A stretch of DNA of 64,000 bases, taken from the NCBI GenBank assembly GCA_031844405.1, contig JAUZVC010000003.1, positions 620,001 to 684,000 of the forward strand. The letters run 5' to 3'. Origin of the DNA: Knoellia sp031844405 (GTDB taxonomy: Bacteria; Actinomycetota; Actinomycetes; Actinomycetales; Dermatophilaceae). Positions 17,401-25,667 of this stretch are shown here, piece by piece. The notes beneath the pieces were generated by a model. The model saw only the letters and a list, made by a program, of their open reading frames with translations. It did no database searches and was not told the DNA's origin. Both the position numbers and the translations under genes were made by a program. Position 1 is the first letter of the stretch. Each line of letters starts with the position of its first letter.

Positions 17401-18353
17401 GACACGAGAAAGGTCCGTTCCGGGAGGCGCCGCAGCATGAGCCCGACGAGGCCCATCGCCGCGACCGCCGTCGTGAGCAGGATGCTCGTCCGGGACGAGA
17501 CCAGCTCGAAGCCGGCAGGCCACCAAGGACCAGCCGAGGTGACGAGGTGGCCGAGCCACGCCGTCGTTCCCCGGAGGACATCGAGAGCGGTGATCTGGGA
17601 CGTGACCGTTCCCGCGTTCTCGATCCAGTCGAGGAACGGCGGGGAATAGCGGCCGAGAACGACGAGCGGAACCGCCCACCACGACGTCGCGGCGACGAGA
17701 AGCACCCCGCAGACCCAGGTGAGCGGCGCCCTCCACCACCTCTGCCTCGTGAGCAGCCAGATCGCGGAGGGAAGGACCGCGAAGGCCGTCGCCGTCGCGT
17801 TGACGCCGCCACAGCACAGCACCGCAAGCGCACTGAGCGCGGCCCCCTTGCGCGTCGCGAGCCGACCCCGGTCGACGAGGACGAGGGGCCAGAGGACAAG
17901 TGGCGCGAGCAGCTGCGGGTGGGCCTCCGACGACAGGCCGCCGATGGTGCTCAGCACGCGGGGCGCCAGTGCGTACGCGAGGGCTGCCACGATCCGGAGC
18001 CGCGGAGACGCCACGTCGAGCGCTCGCAGGAGGCCGAGCATGCCCACGTAGCCCGCCGTGAGCAGCATCGCCCACCAGAGTCTCTGGACGACCCACATCG
18101 GCAACAGCTCGGAGCCGAGGCCGAAGAAGGGGCCCATGGGGAAGAGGTAGCCGTACGCCTGGTTCTGCAGCCCGCCCCATGTCACCTGCGGGTCCCACAG
18201 GTGCAGGGCTCCACCGAGGAAGCCCCACGGGTCGACGTAGAGGTCCGTCTTGGTGTCGGCCGCGAGGCGTCCCGACGGGACCGACCAGGCGACGGCCCAC
18301 AGCACGAAGAGCCCCGCGAGGTGTGCGGGGTCGTACCGGCCCCAGCGTGTCAC
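14382..18353 (-). CDS. AftD-like arabinofuranosyltransferase (DUF3367), GT-C fold with carbohydrate-binding regions
   Basis: A 1323-residue membrane glycosyltransferase-like protein. The N-terminal half has about ten or more spans; TKTDLYVDPWGFLGGALHLW in the first loop resembles the GT-C acidic catalytic site. After about 450 it becomes extracytoplasmic. Two discoidin (F5/8 C)-like modules are suggested by VDGNRLTAWVTTG (near 700) and DSDPRTAWSPAP (near 900), and the C-terminus has further spans. This matches AftD, which extends arabinan in mycobacterial walls. The sugar used here is unknown. The GTG at 18353 overlaps the upstream methyltransferase stop. Confidence 0.8.
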   Translation of the reverse strand: MTRWGRYDPAHLAGLFVLWAVAWSVPSGRLAADTKTDLYVDPWGFLGGALHLWDPQVTWGGLQNQAYGYLFPMGPFFGLGSELLPMWVVQRLWWAMLLTAGYVGMLGLLRALDVASPRLRIVAALAYALAPRVLSTIGGLSSEAHPQLLAPLVLWPLVLVDRGRLATRKGAALSALAVLCCGGVNATATAFAVLPSAIWLLTRQRWWRAPLTWVCGVLLVAATSWWAVPLVVLGRYSPPFLDWIENAGTVTSQITALDVLRGTTAWLGHLVTSAGPWWPAGFELVSSRTSILLTTAVAAMGLVGLMLRRLPERTFLVSVVVVGVVVIALPHEGALASPVAQVARDALDGPLAALRNVHKADLLVRLPLCIGLAHLLARVATWRPQRPWLRGAALATPLLVVVGAAAPGFGGAIAPRGTFDAMAPQWQELGAWLDDRQGARSLIVPAANFAEYVWGRPMDEPLRPLTDAPYAVRDAVPLAPAGTVRMLDEVEMRLTSGRSIAGAATMLRESGVSYLVLRNDLGSEAGQPPVALTRSALLNTPDVSFVRGFGKTWLDAAGERVFPIEVYALAGEVAPELALWDVRDVIGASGAAEDLARLDDAGRAGRPVVFDGDRTAYLVPETHVVTDGFRARSRWFGAPRGQDVSSGLGARAAAQAPDYLPWSEVSRRSVVEHRGVADVRASSSVAEQFTVVGLQPAHRPFAAVDGNRLTAWVTTGDAAPELTVELERPTALGEISIEPLHDTQRFGRDLGVATVLTVTTDRGEVDVRLDAKDLTRVRLPEGSTRTVSLRIRDTTRGAPGGVVTGLTEVRLPGVRPTEVVRTPSASEATSSAAVLGWGRPGRDGCSVLVERFTCFVGQSVDPESTGPFVREVAGLTAGRHAISGTLAVDPLRPPTELLTVPGVDVGASSRRSDAPAARPIAVADSDPRTAWSPAPDDETPSVTLTLKEPTRIEGLRLQTRDDWARRVAPAVVVNVDGDEVTRRLPEHGVISIPPTTGRRLTLTFVAAPGGGRPSVGSLQLEELELIVEPFAPPASELRGDCGTGPRLLVDGRSVPTAAVGSRDAMLGLADITWRACGDVSLSAAVTHSISLEPWRGLVPRTALVSPLDDADAGGPRAVAHSRTSPTSLRAVLPDGEARLLAMTENTNPGWVARLDGTALEPQVVDGRRQGFIVPEGASGELVITFEPDRAYRWGLAIGLGLAALVVVLAVWPASGARPPSPPTARSRVGRWWVVALAGIFAGLLAGPVGLVVGLVCGLLATVRRPPDGLRIGVVATAAVTAAVLQLLVAPGTVGGSVLEGGVRLLVLVAFTVALAGGESRDQA

Positions 18354-19084
18354 CGGCGCCGTAGGACCATCATGAGGTTCCAGCTCAGCAGCTCGCGAGC
18401 CCCTGGCACGCGGATCAAGAGGTCCGCCCAGTCGGGGTGGTAGCGGGGCGCCGCCTCGACGAGTACGACGTCGGGGTGGCTCCGCGCCCATCGCAGCCCT
18501 CCCGCCACCGTCGTGGCGTGCATGGTCTCCCCGAACCGGTTCTTGGGGGCGTGACCGTGGGTGCGCTCGTAGCGACGACGCGCGTAGTGGCCACCGAGGA
18601 GGTGCCAGGGCGAGGTCTCGTGACCACCCCAGGGTGAGGCCCAGACGGTGTACGAGATGAAGACGAGCCCACCGGGCCGTACGACCCGCACCATCTCGTC
18701 GGCGACCACCCCGGGTCGGGTCACGTGCTCCATGACGTTGTTGGACATGACGATGTCCACGGAGGCGGAGGCGAAAGGCAGGTGCTCGCCGCGGCCGACG
18801 ACACCCCCGACGCCGGCGCCGGGGCTGAGGGACTGTCGCTCCAGGTCGACGGCCACATAGCGAGCGCCGTGCTCGGCGAACCGGCGTCCGAACTGCTCCT
18901 GTCCTGCACCGACGTCCAACACCGTTCTGGACTTCAGGCTCTCGTGCCGGGTGATGAGAGCGATGGTGTCATCCGCGACGTCAGTGTAGAAGCGCTCTGG
19001 ATCCGACTGCTCGACGAGGAAGGACCTGAACAGCGCCGACGACCTTGCTACTGTTCGGTACCTCTTGGCGGGCGCGCGTCGCAT
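18350..19084 (-). CDS. Class I SAM-dependent methyltransferase of the glycan island
   Basis: A 244-residue methyltransferase with motif I VLDVGAGQEQFGRRF, acidic VAVDLERQ, VDIVMSNNVMEHV and VRPGGLVFIS. This form is common in cell-wall and exopolysaccharide clusters, where it methylates a sugar or lipid carrier. It is translationally coupled to the AftD-like gene (GTGA overlap), which suggests a shared pathway. The ATG at 19084 has no ribosome binding site but TACATT lies seven bases upstream, so it is probably leaderless. It is divergent from the GT4 gene with 75 bases between. Confidence 0.85.
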   Translation of the reverse strand: MRRAPAKRYRTVARSSALFRSFLVEQSDPERFYTDVADDTIALITRHESLKSRTVLDVGAGQEQFGRRFAEHGARYVAVDLERQSLSPGAGVGGVVGRGEHLPFASASVDIVMSNNVMEHVTRPGVVADEMVRVVRPGGLVFISYTVWASPWGGHETSPWHLLGGHYARRRYERTHGHAPKNRFGETMHATTVAGGLRWARSHPDVVLVEAAPRYHPDWADLLIRVPGARELLSWNLMMVLRRR

Positions 19085-19091
19085 GACGGGA

Positions 19092-19097
19092 AATGTA
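19092..19097 (-). promoter_or_regulatory. Leaderless -10 box of the methyltransferase-AftD operon
   Basis: TACATT (complement strand) is separated from the ATG by seven bases and no ribosome binding site is present. Confidence 0.5.
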
Positions 19098-19159
19098 ACA
19101 ACCTCCCCTCCGCCGCGATCTTCCGCTCGAGACCGGTGAACGACTGAGGTGGAGTCCCC

Positions 19160-20275
19160 TTGTCCATGCGCATCCTGATGCTCAACTGGCGCGACATGCA
19201 CCATCCGGAGGCCGGGGGTGCCGAGAAGTACCTCGTCACCGTGGCCGAAGGGCTCGCTGCTCGAGGACACGAGGTGATCTTCAGGACCGCCCTCTACCCG
19301 GGCGCACTGGCCGAGGAGGTCGTCGAGGGCGTGCGCTACGTCCGGAAGGGCGGGCGGTACGGGATCTACCCCCGCGCCCTGGCTGCGAACCTGGTGCGGC
19401 GCTATGACGCCGACGTCGTGGTCGACGTGCAGAACGGTGTCCCCTACCTCAGCCCCCTGACCACTCGCCAACCTGTGATCAACCTCGTGCACCACGTGCA
19501 CAAGGAACAGTGGCCCGTCGTCTTCGGCCCCCGCCTCGCCGGGGCCGGGTGGTGGCTCGAGTCCCGCCTCGCACCACTCGTCTACCGGCACACGGACTAC
19601 GTCGTCGTGAGCGACTCGACGGGCCAGGAGCTTGCCGGGCTGGGAGTCGACCCTGCTCGGATACGGGTGATTCACAACGGGACCGAGGACTCTGCACTCG
19701 GTGAGGTGGTCCGGTCCCCGCACCCGTCGCTCGTCGTCCTCGGACGACTTGTCCCGCAGAAGCGAGTGGAGCTGGCCATCGAGGCGGTCGCCCGGCTCCG
19801 TGAGGAGATGCCCTCGGTCACTCTCGACGTCGTCGGATCCGGTTGGTGGGACCCGCACCTGCGTGACTGCGCTCGTGATCAGGGCGTGGAGGAGCTCGTC
19901 ACCTTCCACGGGCACGTCTCCGAGGCGGAGAAGCACCAGCTTCTGGCCCGGGCGTGGGTGCACGTGCTCCCCAGCCTCAAGGAGGGGTGGGGCCTGGTCG
20001 TCGTCGAAGCAGGCGTCCACGGAACCCCCACCGTCGCCTTCACCGAGGCCGGCGGTCCGACCGACTCGATCGTCGACGGACACACAGGCCTGCTGGTCGA
20101 CGAAGGAACGGCGACGGCGCTCGCGTCGGCTGTCCGGTCACTGTTGGTCGACAGGGACCTGAGGGAGAGCATGAGCACCGAGGTGAGGGCGTGGGTCTCC
20201 CAGTTCCACTGGGAGGAGACCGTGGACAAGTGGGAGGCGGTCCTCACCGAGCTGGTGAGCGACACGAACGAGTGA
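19160..20275 (+). CDS. Glycosyltransferase family 4
   Basis: A 371-residue cytoplasmic GT-B glycosyltransferase. The N-terminal acceptor domain starts MRILMLNWRDMHHPEAGGAE. The C-terminal nucleotide-sugar domain has VVLGRLVPQKRVELAI and the E-x7-E motif EGWGLVVVE. GGAG at 19151-19154 is five bases from TTG 19160 and eleven from ATG 19166, so TTG is slightly preferred; the difference is two residues. It is likely to add a sugar to the island's lipid-linked glycan. It ends before a perfect hairpin terminator. Confidence 0.9.
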   Translation: MSMRILMLNWRDMHHPEAGGAEKYLVTVAEGLAARGHEVIFRTALYPGALAEEVVEGVRYVRKGGRYGIYPRALAANLVRRYDADVVVDVQNGVPYLSPLTTRQPVINLVHHVHKEQWPVVFGPRLAGAGWWLESRLAPLVYRHTDYVVVSDSTGQELAGLGVDPARIRVIHNGTEDSALGEVVRSPHPSLVVLGRLVPQKRVELAIEAVARLREEMPSVTLDVVGSGWWDPHLRDCARDQGVEELVTFHGHVSEAEKHQLLARAWVHVLPSLKEGWGLVVVEAGVHGTPTVAFTEAGGPTDSIVDGHTGLLVDEGTATALASAVRSLLVDRDLRESMSTEVRAWVSQFHWEETVDKWEAVLTELVSDTNE

Positions 20276-20282
20276 CCCAAAG

Positions 20283-20313
20283 AAGGTCGGCACCCGCGAG
20301 GGGTGCCGACCTT
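20283..20313. terminator. Bidirectional terminator, perfect 13-bp stem
   Basis: AAGGTCGGCACCC (20283-20295), loop GCGAG, GGGTGCCGACCTT (20301-20313). It lies between the convergent GT4 gene and DUF2613 gene. Confidence 0.9.
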
Positions 20314-20332
20314 GACCAACGTGGTTCGCCGC

Positions 20333-20479
20333 TCAGGGAGCGTCGTACAGAACGACGTTCTCGCTCTTGGAAGCAGGGTTGGCTGACGGGTTGACGGCGG
20401 CGACGCCGCCCACCACGGCCACCAGGGCGAGCAGGGCACCAGCGATCGTCGACGCAATGGCGCTCACGGAACCAGTCAT
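20333..20479 (-). CDS. DUF2613-like small membrane/secreted peptide
   Basis: A 48-residue protein with a hydrophobic core (about 9-30) and the short tail NPASKSENVVLYDAP. It resembles DUF2613, small proteins encoded beside aftD in mycobacteria and corynebacteria. Its ATG overlaps the TGA of the GT-C gene (GCATGA), so it is translationally coupled and has no binding site of its own. The family's role is unknown; the constant pairing suggests a subunit or assembly factor of the membrane glycosyltransferase. It is short, so homology is judged by layout and context. Confidence 0.65.
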   Translation of the reverse strand: MTGSVSAIASTIAGALLALVAVVGGVAAVNPSANPASKSENVVLYDAP

Positions 20480-22269
20480 GCGCGGGAGCGTAGCAGACCG
20501 ACGGGTAACTTGCGCCCGAGTACACGCCCGACGCCCACAGCCACCAGGACGAGGACCGCCAGCAGGGTCACACCCCATCCGAGGGTCAGCCAGCGGGAGC
20601 CGGCCGGCTCGGAGACGGACGACGCGAGGTCCACGACCATCAGTCCTGGGTCGTCGATGACCACAGTCCCCGCCGCTCGGAGAGCGCGCTGATCCACGGG
20701 CAACCCGGCATCCAGCTCGGCGGCGACGTAGCGCACGCCGACCGACTGCAGCGCTCGGACCGGGGCGACACCGCCGTCGATGAGTCTCGTCACCGCGGCT
20801 GCTCGATCGCTCTCCCCCGGGACGACGCCCGTACGCAGCGGCAGGGAGTCGTCGAACAGGACCGGACGGTCGATGATCCGGGGCCCCAGCGTGAGGGAGA
20901 CCCGATCCCCGTTCCACGGATAGCGGCGGTACTGGCTCCAGGGAAGCAGCCCCACTTCACCGGGTGGCAGGTCCGAGACCCGGTCGGCCGCCGACCTGTA
21001 TCCCGGCGGCACCTCCCGCGCGTCCAGCCGGCCACCGACGCCCCACGCGAGCTGTGGCGAGAGCGCGACCAGAAGACCGCTGACGAGGACCGCGGCGACG
21101 GGAGCGAGCGTCCGCACACGAGCCTTGATCATCTCGACCGCCACCCCGGTCCCCACCGCCACGGCCAACATCCATGCGGCGAGGAACTTCTGGCTGTCCC
21201 GGAACACGCCTCCACCCGGCAGCTCCGTCACGGTCCACGTCCAGACCCCCTCCGTGAGTGGGCTCACACTGAGGACGACCACCGCCGCTCCCGCCATCAC
21301 CGGACCGAGGAGACCCCAGGCGTCTCGCCTCCGTACCTCGCCGGCGAAGCAGGCGAGGCCACCCACGGCCAGTGCCGCCGCGACGACCGCGAGAAGCGGA
21401 ACAGCGCGCGCCGAGGGATGGGCGGCGACATTCCAGATCGCGCCCCCGCTGAGCAGAGAACCCCATGTCCCGAGCGGGGTGTCGGCGCTGGGTGCGAACG
21501 CAGCCACCGACGAACGGCTCGCGCCCGTCTGAGAGGCCAACGACGGAAGGACCCACGCCGCAGATCCGACGAGGCCCGTTGCCAAGGCAGCGGCAGCAGT
21601 GACCACGGCACGCCTTGGCTGCCGACCGAGGTCGACGAGGGCAAGGGCGAGCACGCCGAGGAGCACGATGACGACGCTGTTGACGCCCCCGACTCCTGAG
21701 ACGCCCATGGCGACGGTCACGGCATACGTGCTGCCCACACCGGCCACGCTGCGTCGAGCGGCTCGCAATGCCCATGGAAGAACCGCATAGCCGAGAAGGA
21801 TCGTCCACTGTCCGATGACGAGGCGCTCCGAGACGAACGGGTTCCACACGGCAGCGACGACCACCGTGGCAACGGACAGACCACTCGCACCTGGTCGGAG
21901 CTCTCTCAACAGAGCCACAGCACCCATCGAGGCGGCAGCGAGAATGGCGAGGAGGATCAGCTTCTGAGCCAGTTGCGGGGTGAGCACGAGCGAGGCCAGC
22001 CATGCGAAGGCGTCGCTCGGGACGGCGCGCGGCGCCGGTGTGGTCGCGCCCGTCGCGAACGGGGTCAGTCGCGCGTCCGGTGACCAGACCATGTCGTAGG
22101 CGAGAACCACCCCGCGACTCAATGCCGGGCCCAGGATGACCGCGGCGACGACGACGGAGCCGAGGAGCGGCGCGAGGACGGCGAACCAGGCACCGTCAGG
22201 GCGCGCCGGAGACAGCGAGGCAAGGACGCGGCCGGCCGTCACCGCAGTACCCGCTCGAACGCGTCGCAT
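20476..22269 (-). CDS. Polytopic GT-C-like membrane protein, probable short AftD paralogue
   Basis: A 597-residue protein with about ten spans, an extracytoplasmic C-terminal domain and a final anchor (WGVTLLAVLVLVAVGVG). The soluble part (GLLPWSQYRRYPWN, RPVLFDDSLPL, LQSVGVRYVAAELD) follows the same order as the segment after the last N-terminal span in the 1323-residue AftD-like protein (VPAANFAEYVWG, DAVPLAP, LRESGVSYLVLRNDL). It therefore looks like an AftD-type enzyme without carbohydrate-binding modules. ATG 22269 follows GAGAGGGGTGG. The DUF2613 gene downstream supports the assignment. The acceptor and donor are unknown. Confidence 0.65.
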   Translation of the reverse strand: MRRVRAGTAVTAGRVLASLSPARPDGAWFAVLAPLLGSVVVAAVILGPALSRGVVLAYDMVWSPDARLTPFATGATTPAPRAVPSDAFAWLASLVLTPQLAQKLILLAILAAASMGAVALLRELRPGASGLSVATVVVAAVWNPFVSERLVIGQWTILLGYAVLPWALRAARRSVAGVGSTYAVTVAMGVSGVGGVNSVVIVLLGVLALALVDLGRQPRRAVVTAAAALATGLVGSAAWVLPSLASQTGASRSSVAAFAPSADTPLGTWGSLLSGGAIWNVAAHPSARAVPLLAVVAAALAVGGLACFAGEVRRRDAWGLLGPVMAGAAVVVLSVSPLTEGVWTWTVTELPGGGVFRDSQKFLAAWMLAVAVGTGVAVEMIKARVRTLAPVAAVLVSGLLVALSPQLAWGVGGRLDAREVPPGYRSAADRVSDLPPGEVGLLPWSQYRRYPWNGDRVSLTLGPRIIDRPVLFDDSLPLRTGVVPGESDRAAAVTRLIDGGVAPVRALQSVGVRYVAAELDAGLPVDQRALRAAGTVVIDDPGLMVVDLASSVSEPAGSRWLTLGWGVTLLAVLVLVAVGVGRVLGRKLPVGLLRSRA

Positions 22270-22350
22270 CCACCACCCCTCTCGGTCGCGAGAACCTACC
22301 AGCGCCCTGTCAGCCCTCGCGCCGACCTCGGACGCGGTGGGTGCACGGTC

Positions 22351-22356
22351 TAACCT
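22351..22356 (+). promoter_or_regulatory. Leaderless -10 box of the acyltransferase pair
   Basis: TAACCT is followed by seven bases and ATG 22364, without a ribosome binding site. Confidence 0.5.
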
Positions 22357-22363
22357 GCCCGCT

Positions 22364-23512
22364 ATGGAACCGCAGCCCGGCCACACCGAGTCACGTGTCG
22401 GGGCACTCGACGGGCTGCGAGGAGTGACGATCGTGCTCGTCGTCATCAACCATGCGTGGATCTTGTGGTCCCGCGAGCTCACCGACCAGTTCCCCTTGCT
22501 TCGTGGCATCTTCCAAGGTGGGTCCGTCGTCGTGTTCTTCGTCGTCGGCGGCTTCATCGTCACTCTGACCTTGCTCAGGGAGAAGGAAAGGGGCGCCCTG
22601 GACCCGCTGCGCTTCTACCTGCGCCGCGTCGTTCGCATCGGCGTCCAACTCGTGCCCGCCTGTCTGGCCGTTCTGGCCATCCACCGGTTCGACCCCACCG
22701 ACACCTACACGGACACGACGACCTATCGGTCCGTCCTCAACGTGCTGACATACACGTGGAACCAGTACGCCCTCGATCACGTCTTCGAGGCGCGCGGCGA
22801 CCTGGGCCACCTCTGGTATCTCAGCGTGCAGCAGCAGTGCTACCTCGTTCTTCCCCTGCTCATCGTCGTCTCCCGGCGCCGCTTGCTGCTCAGCGTCGTG
22901 CTCACCGCCGCGGCGATCTGGGTCATCGTCAACCGATTCAACGTGCTGGCGGCGGCCGGTTGGTTCCCAGCCTCCCTCATGACGACAACCCGCTCGGACG
23001 GGCTCATTCTGGGAGTGGTTGCGGCTCTCGGGCTCCGCTACGTCGCGCGGTGGAGGTCGCGGGCCAACGACGTCGCTCTGGCCTGCACAGTCATTCTGCT
23101 CGGCCTCCTCGTCCTGTCCGGTGAGATCGACCCGTTGCAGTACCTGAAGCACTGGGGTGTCGCGTTCACGCTCGTCAGCGTCGTGCTGGTCTGCGCCCTG
23201 CACCACGCGTCCGATGACTCCTGGGCGACGAGGATCTTCAGGGCTCCCGCACTCCAGTACCTCGGAAACGCCTCTCTTGCCATCTACGTCTGGCACCTCA
23301 TCATCTTCGTGACCGTGGCTCGCCACACACCCACCGTGAGCTGGCAGGCCAGGAGCGTTCTGGCCTTCTCCATCCTCGCGGTCATCACGTATGTCGCCCA
23401 GCGTTTCGTGGAGGAGCCCACCCGGCTCTGGCTCAGGCGATCCCACCTGTTCCGCGCGCCCGATCGATCGCGAGGAGCGAGTGAGCCTGAGTTCGACAGT
23501 GGGATACGGTGA
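22364..23512 (+). CDS. Acyltransferase 3 family membrane protein (tandem copy 1)
   Basis: A 382-residue O-acyltransferase. It starts VGALDGLRGVTIVLVVINHA (catalytic His) and continues with VVFFVVGGFIV, FEARGDLGHLWYLSVQQ and SLAIYVWHLIIF. Most residues lie in about 10 spans. The same segments recur in the next gene, so the pair looks like a tandem duplication. It probably acylates a surface glycan of this island. The start is supported by the leaderless promoter; the ORF extension upstream to 22136 reads through the divergent promoter region. Its TGA overlaps the next GTG. Confidence 0.87.
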   Translation: MEPQPGHTESRVGALDGLRGVTIVLVVINHAWILWSRELTDQFPLLRGIFQGGSVVVFFVVGGFIVTLTLLREKERGALDPLRFYLRRVVRIGVQLVPACLAVLAIHRFDPTDTYTDTTTYRSVLNVLTYTWNQYALDHVFEARGDLGHLWYLSVQQQCYLVLPLLIVVSRRRLLLSVVLTAAAIWVIVNRFNVLAAAGWFPASLMTTTRSDGLILGVVAALGLRYVARWRSRANDVALACTVILLGLLVLSGEIDPLQYLKHWGVAFTLVSVVLVCALHHASDDSWATRIFRAPALQYLGNASLAIYVWHLIIFVTVARHTPTVSWQARSVLAFSILAVITYVAQRFVEEPTRLWLRRSHLFRAPDRSRGASEPEFDSGIR

Positions 23513-24678
23513 CGCGCGTGTCGGCTGCCGCGCATCGTTCTCAGCGCACCGTCAAGCCCCTCGATGGGCTGCGCGGTCTGGCGATCCTGCTGGTCGTCCT
23601 GTCGCACATCTGGGTGATCTACCCCTTCGATCGCCTGGACGACATCGCTCCCTTGGATGGATGGTTCAAGAGCGGCAGCGTTGCCGTGTCCATCTTCCTC
23701 GTGCTCAGCGGCTTCCTCGTGACGCGCAGCATGCTCGGTGCTTCGGAACGGTCGGGAGCGGCCGGGCCGGCCATCTCACTCCTGCGACGTGCCCTCCGGA
23801 TCAGCGCCCAGATCGGACTGCTGCTGGTTGCGGTGGTCGTCCTGTCCGATGTCGACCCGACGGACACGGCCAGTGAGAAGACGACGACCAACTCAGCCTT
23901 CGCCGTCGCGACATACACGTGGAACTGGTACGTCCGTGACAACGCCTTCGAGGCTCGCAGCGACCTGGGCCACCTCTGGTACCTGAGCGCGGAGATGCAC
24001 GTCTTCATCGTCCTCGCGGTGGCCATCGCTGTTTGGGGTCGGCGACGTGCCGCCCTGGCGGTCGCGGTAGGAGTGCTCATCGTGGCCGTCACGTGGTGGC
24101 GGTGGCACGTCTTCGAGACGGAGGGCTGGTACAGCGCCTCCCTGCGCACCTCGACCCGCGCCGATGCCGCTCTGTGGGGAGTGCTGGCGGCGCTTCTGTG
24201 GGAGCGGGCGCTCCACTGGCGTCGCGAAGCGCCCGCCGTCCTGGGGTCCGCCACGCTGCTGATCGTCGCCATCGTCTTCAGTGGTTCCAAGCTGGGGATC
24301 GACGCCTACTTCAAGGGGCAGGGCATCGCCATCGCTTTGGCGACCACCCTGTTCGTGCTCGCCGGCTCAGTGGACAACGCCACGAGCAGCCCCGCGGCGC
24401 GGTTCTTCACCGCTCGACCTCTCCGCACTCTCGGAGCCGTGTCCCTCACTCTCTACGTCTGGCACCTTCCCGTCTTCCATCTCGTGGCTCGGCACACCGC
24501 CGGGTGGAGCAACCTCTCCCGGACGTTGGTGACCTTGGCCGGGTTGGCACTCCTCGTGACGGTGCTCCACCGGTGGGTTGACCGACCTGTGAGACGGTGG
24601 ACCCGAGGGATCGGTCGGTCTCACACCCGATCCAGCACAGTGGCGGGGACGACCGAGTCCGATCGGACGCACAGCTAG
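23509..24678 (+). CDS. Acyltransferase 3 family membrane protein (tandem copy 2)
   Basis: A 389-residue paralogue of the preceding gene, coupled to it by a GTGA overlap. Shared features in the same order are PLDGLRGLAILLVVLSH, VSIFLVLSGFLVTRS, DPTDT, ATYTWNWY, FEARSDLGHLWYLSAE and SLTLYVWHLPVFH. The two copies may acylate different positions, or one may be an accessory protein; sequence alone does not decide. About 10 membrane spans are expected. The gene is followed by 35 bases and then the end of the convergent oxygenase gene. Confidence 0.87.
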   Translation: MTRVSAAAHRSQRTVKPLDGLRGLAILLVVLSHIWVIYPFDRLDDIAPLDGWFKSGSVAVSIFLVLSGFLVTRSMLGASERSGAAGPAISLLRRALRISAQIGLLLVAVVVLSDVDPTDTASEKTTTNSAFAVATYTWNWYVRDNAFEARSDLGHLWYLSAEMHVFIVLAVAIAVWGRRRAALAVAVGVLIVAVTWWRWHVFETEGWYSASLRTSTRADAALWGVLAALLWERALHWRREAPAVLGSATLLIVAIVFSGSKLGIDAYFKGQGIAIALATTLFVLAGSVDNATSSPAARFFTARPLRTLGAVSLTLYVWHLPVFHLVARHTAGWSNLSRTLVTLAGLALLVTVLHRWVDRPVRRWTRGIGRSHTRSSTVAGTTESDRTHS

Positions 24679-24713
24679 ACCCCAGCCGCTGGTCGGGGCG
24701 GGGACCCGTGGTC

Positions 24714-25562
24714 TCAGCCGGTGCGTCGGAACCCGTTGACCTTCTCGAGCATTCGGCTCACGCGCGTGTCCGACAGCCCGAGCCGTCGTAGGGTCCGGTC
24801 GTAGACGTCGAGGACGCCACGGTCCAGGGCAATCGCGGCCCGCTTGAATCCGCCCTCTTGCGGCCGGGCCCTGTAGTTCGTGGCCCTGCGAAGCGGCTTG
24901 GACTCCTCGGTGAAGTAGTAGAGCGCCATGGACCGACGAGCAACATCCTCGGGGCAGGTGAGGGCGTCCGGGTGACCGTGAAAGCTGTCATGGCTCGTCG
25001 TGAAGATGAGCATGCGGTTGCCGGCGGGCTGCACCTTGGCTCGGGGAGCCGTCATCTCCGCGTCCCACAGCTCCAGCTGCCCGCCCCACTCCTCCCGCCA
25101 TTCCTCGTTGAGGTACAGCAGGATGTTGATCCGCCTGCTCCAGTTCTCCTTGGCGTGGTGCGTTGTGAAGTCGGCGTGCACGTTGAGGTGACCGCCTCGC
25201 AGAGTCTGGTGCAGCCCTCCGCCGTCCATGCTCCAGTCGGGAAGGAGACCATCGATGCCGGTGAGCTCCTCGAGGAAGCGCACGAACTCCGGGGAGGTGA
25301 ACTCCTTCGCCACCGCGTTGAGCGTGGCTCCCCACGTGTCGGGCAGCGTGTTCCCGTACTTGGTCTCGTTGACGTGGAGGTACCCCTTCCAGGAGGGGTC
25401 GCGCATGGAGGGGAACTCGGCGGCCGCGCGGTCGAAGGCCTCGGGGAACAGGACGCCGTCGAGCACGATGTGCGGGAACGGCTCCGCGGCGCGATACTCG
25501 GCGGTGAGCTCCGGCAGCCGAGAAGTCAGCGACGGCAAATCGACGAGAGTGGCGTCGGTCAT
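24714..25562 (-). CDS. 2-oxoglutarate/Fe(II)-dependent oxygenase (prolyl-4-hydroxylase-like)
   Basis: A 282-residue non-haem iron dioxygenase. The facial triad is visible as HADF (His-x-Asp) and the distal His in SFHGHPD. INILLYLNEEWREEWGG and LELWD are typical of the 2OG-FeII_Oxy_3 group. Relatives hydroxylate proline, sugars or lipids and are common in polysaccharide clusters. The substrate here is unknown. The ATG has no obvious binding site; CATACT, seven bases upstream, could be a leaderless -10 box and overlaps a GTATGCC word. Divergent from the GT2 fusion gene. Confidence 0.85.
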   Translation of the reverse strand: MTDATLVDLPSLTSRLPELTAEYRAAEPFPHIVLDGVLFPEAFDRAAAEFPSMRDPSWKGYLHVNETKYGNTLPDTWGATLNAVAKEFTSPEFVRFLEELTGIDGLLPDWSMDGGGLHQTLRGGHLNVHADFTTHHAKENWSRRINILLYLNEEWREEWGGQLELWDAEMTAPRAKVQPAGNRMLIFTTSHDSFHGHPDALTCPEDVARRSMALYYFTEESKPLRRATNYRARPQEGGFKRAAIALDRGVLDVYDRTLRRLGLSDTRVSRMLEKVNGFRRTG

Positions 25563-25667
25563 GCGGCGGAGTATGCCAGACCGTCGCGGCCTTCCATTAC
25601 CAGTGGGTAGGATCACCCAAGCCCTGGACTGACCGACGTGAGCGTCAGCGAGGGCCGTCGGAGAGGG

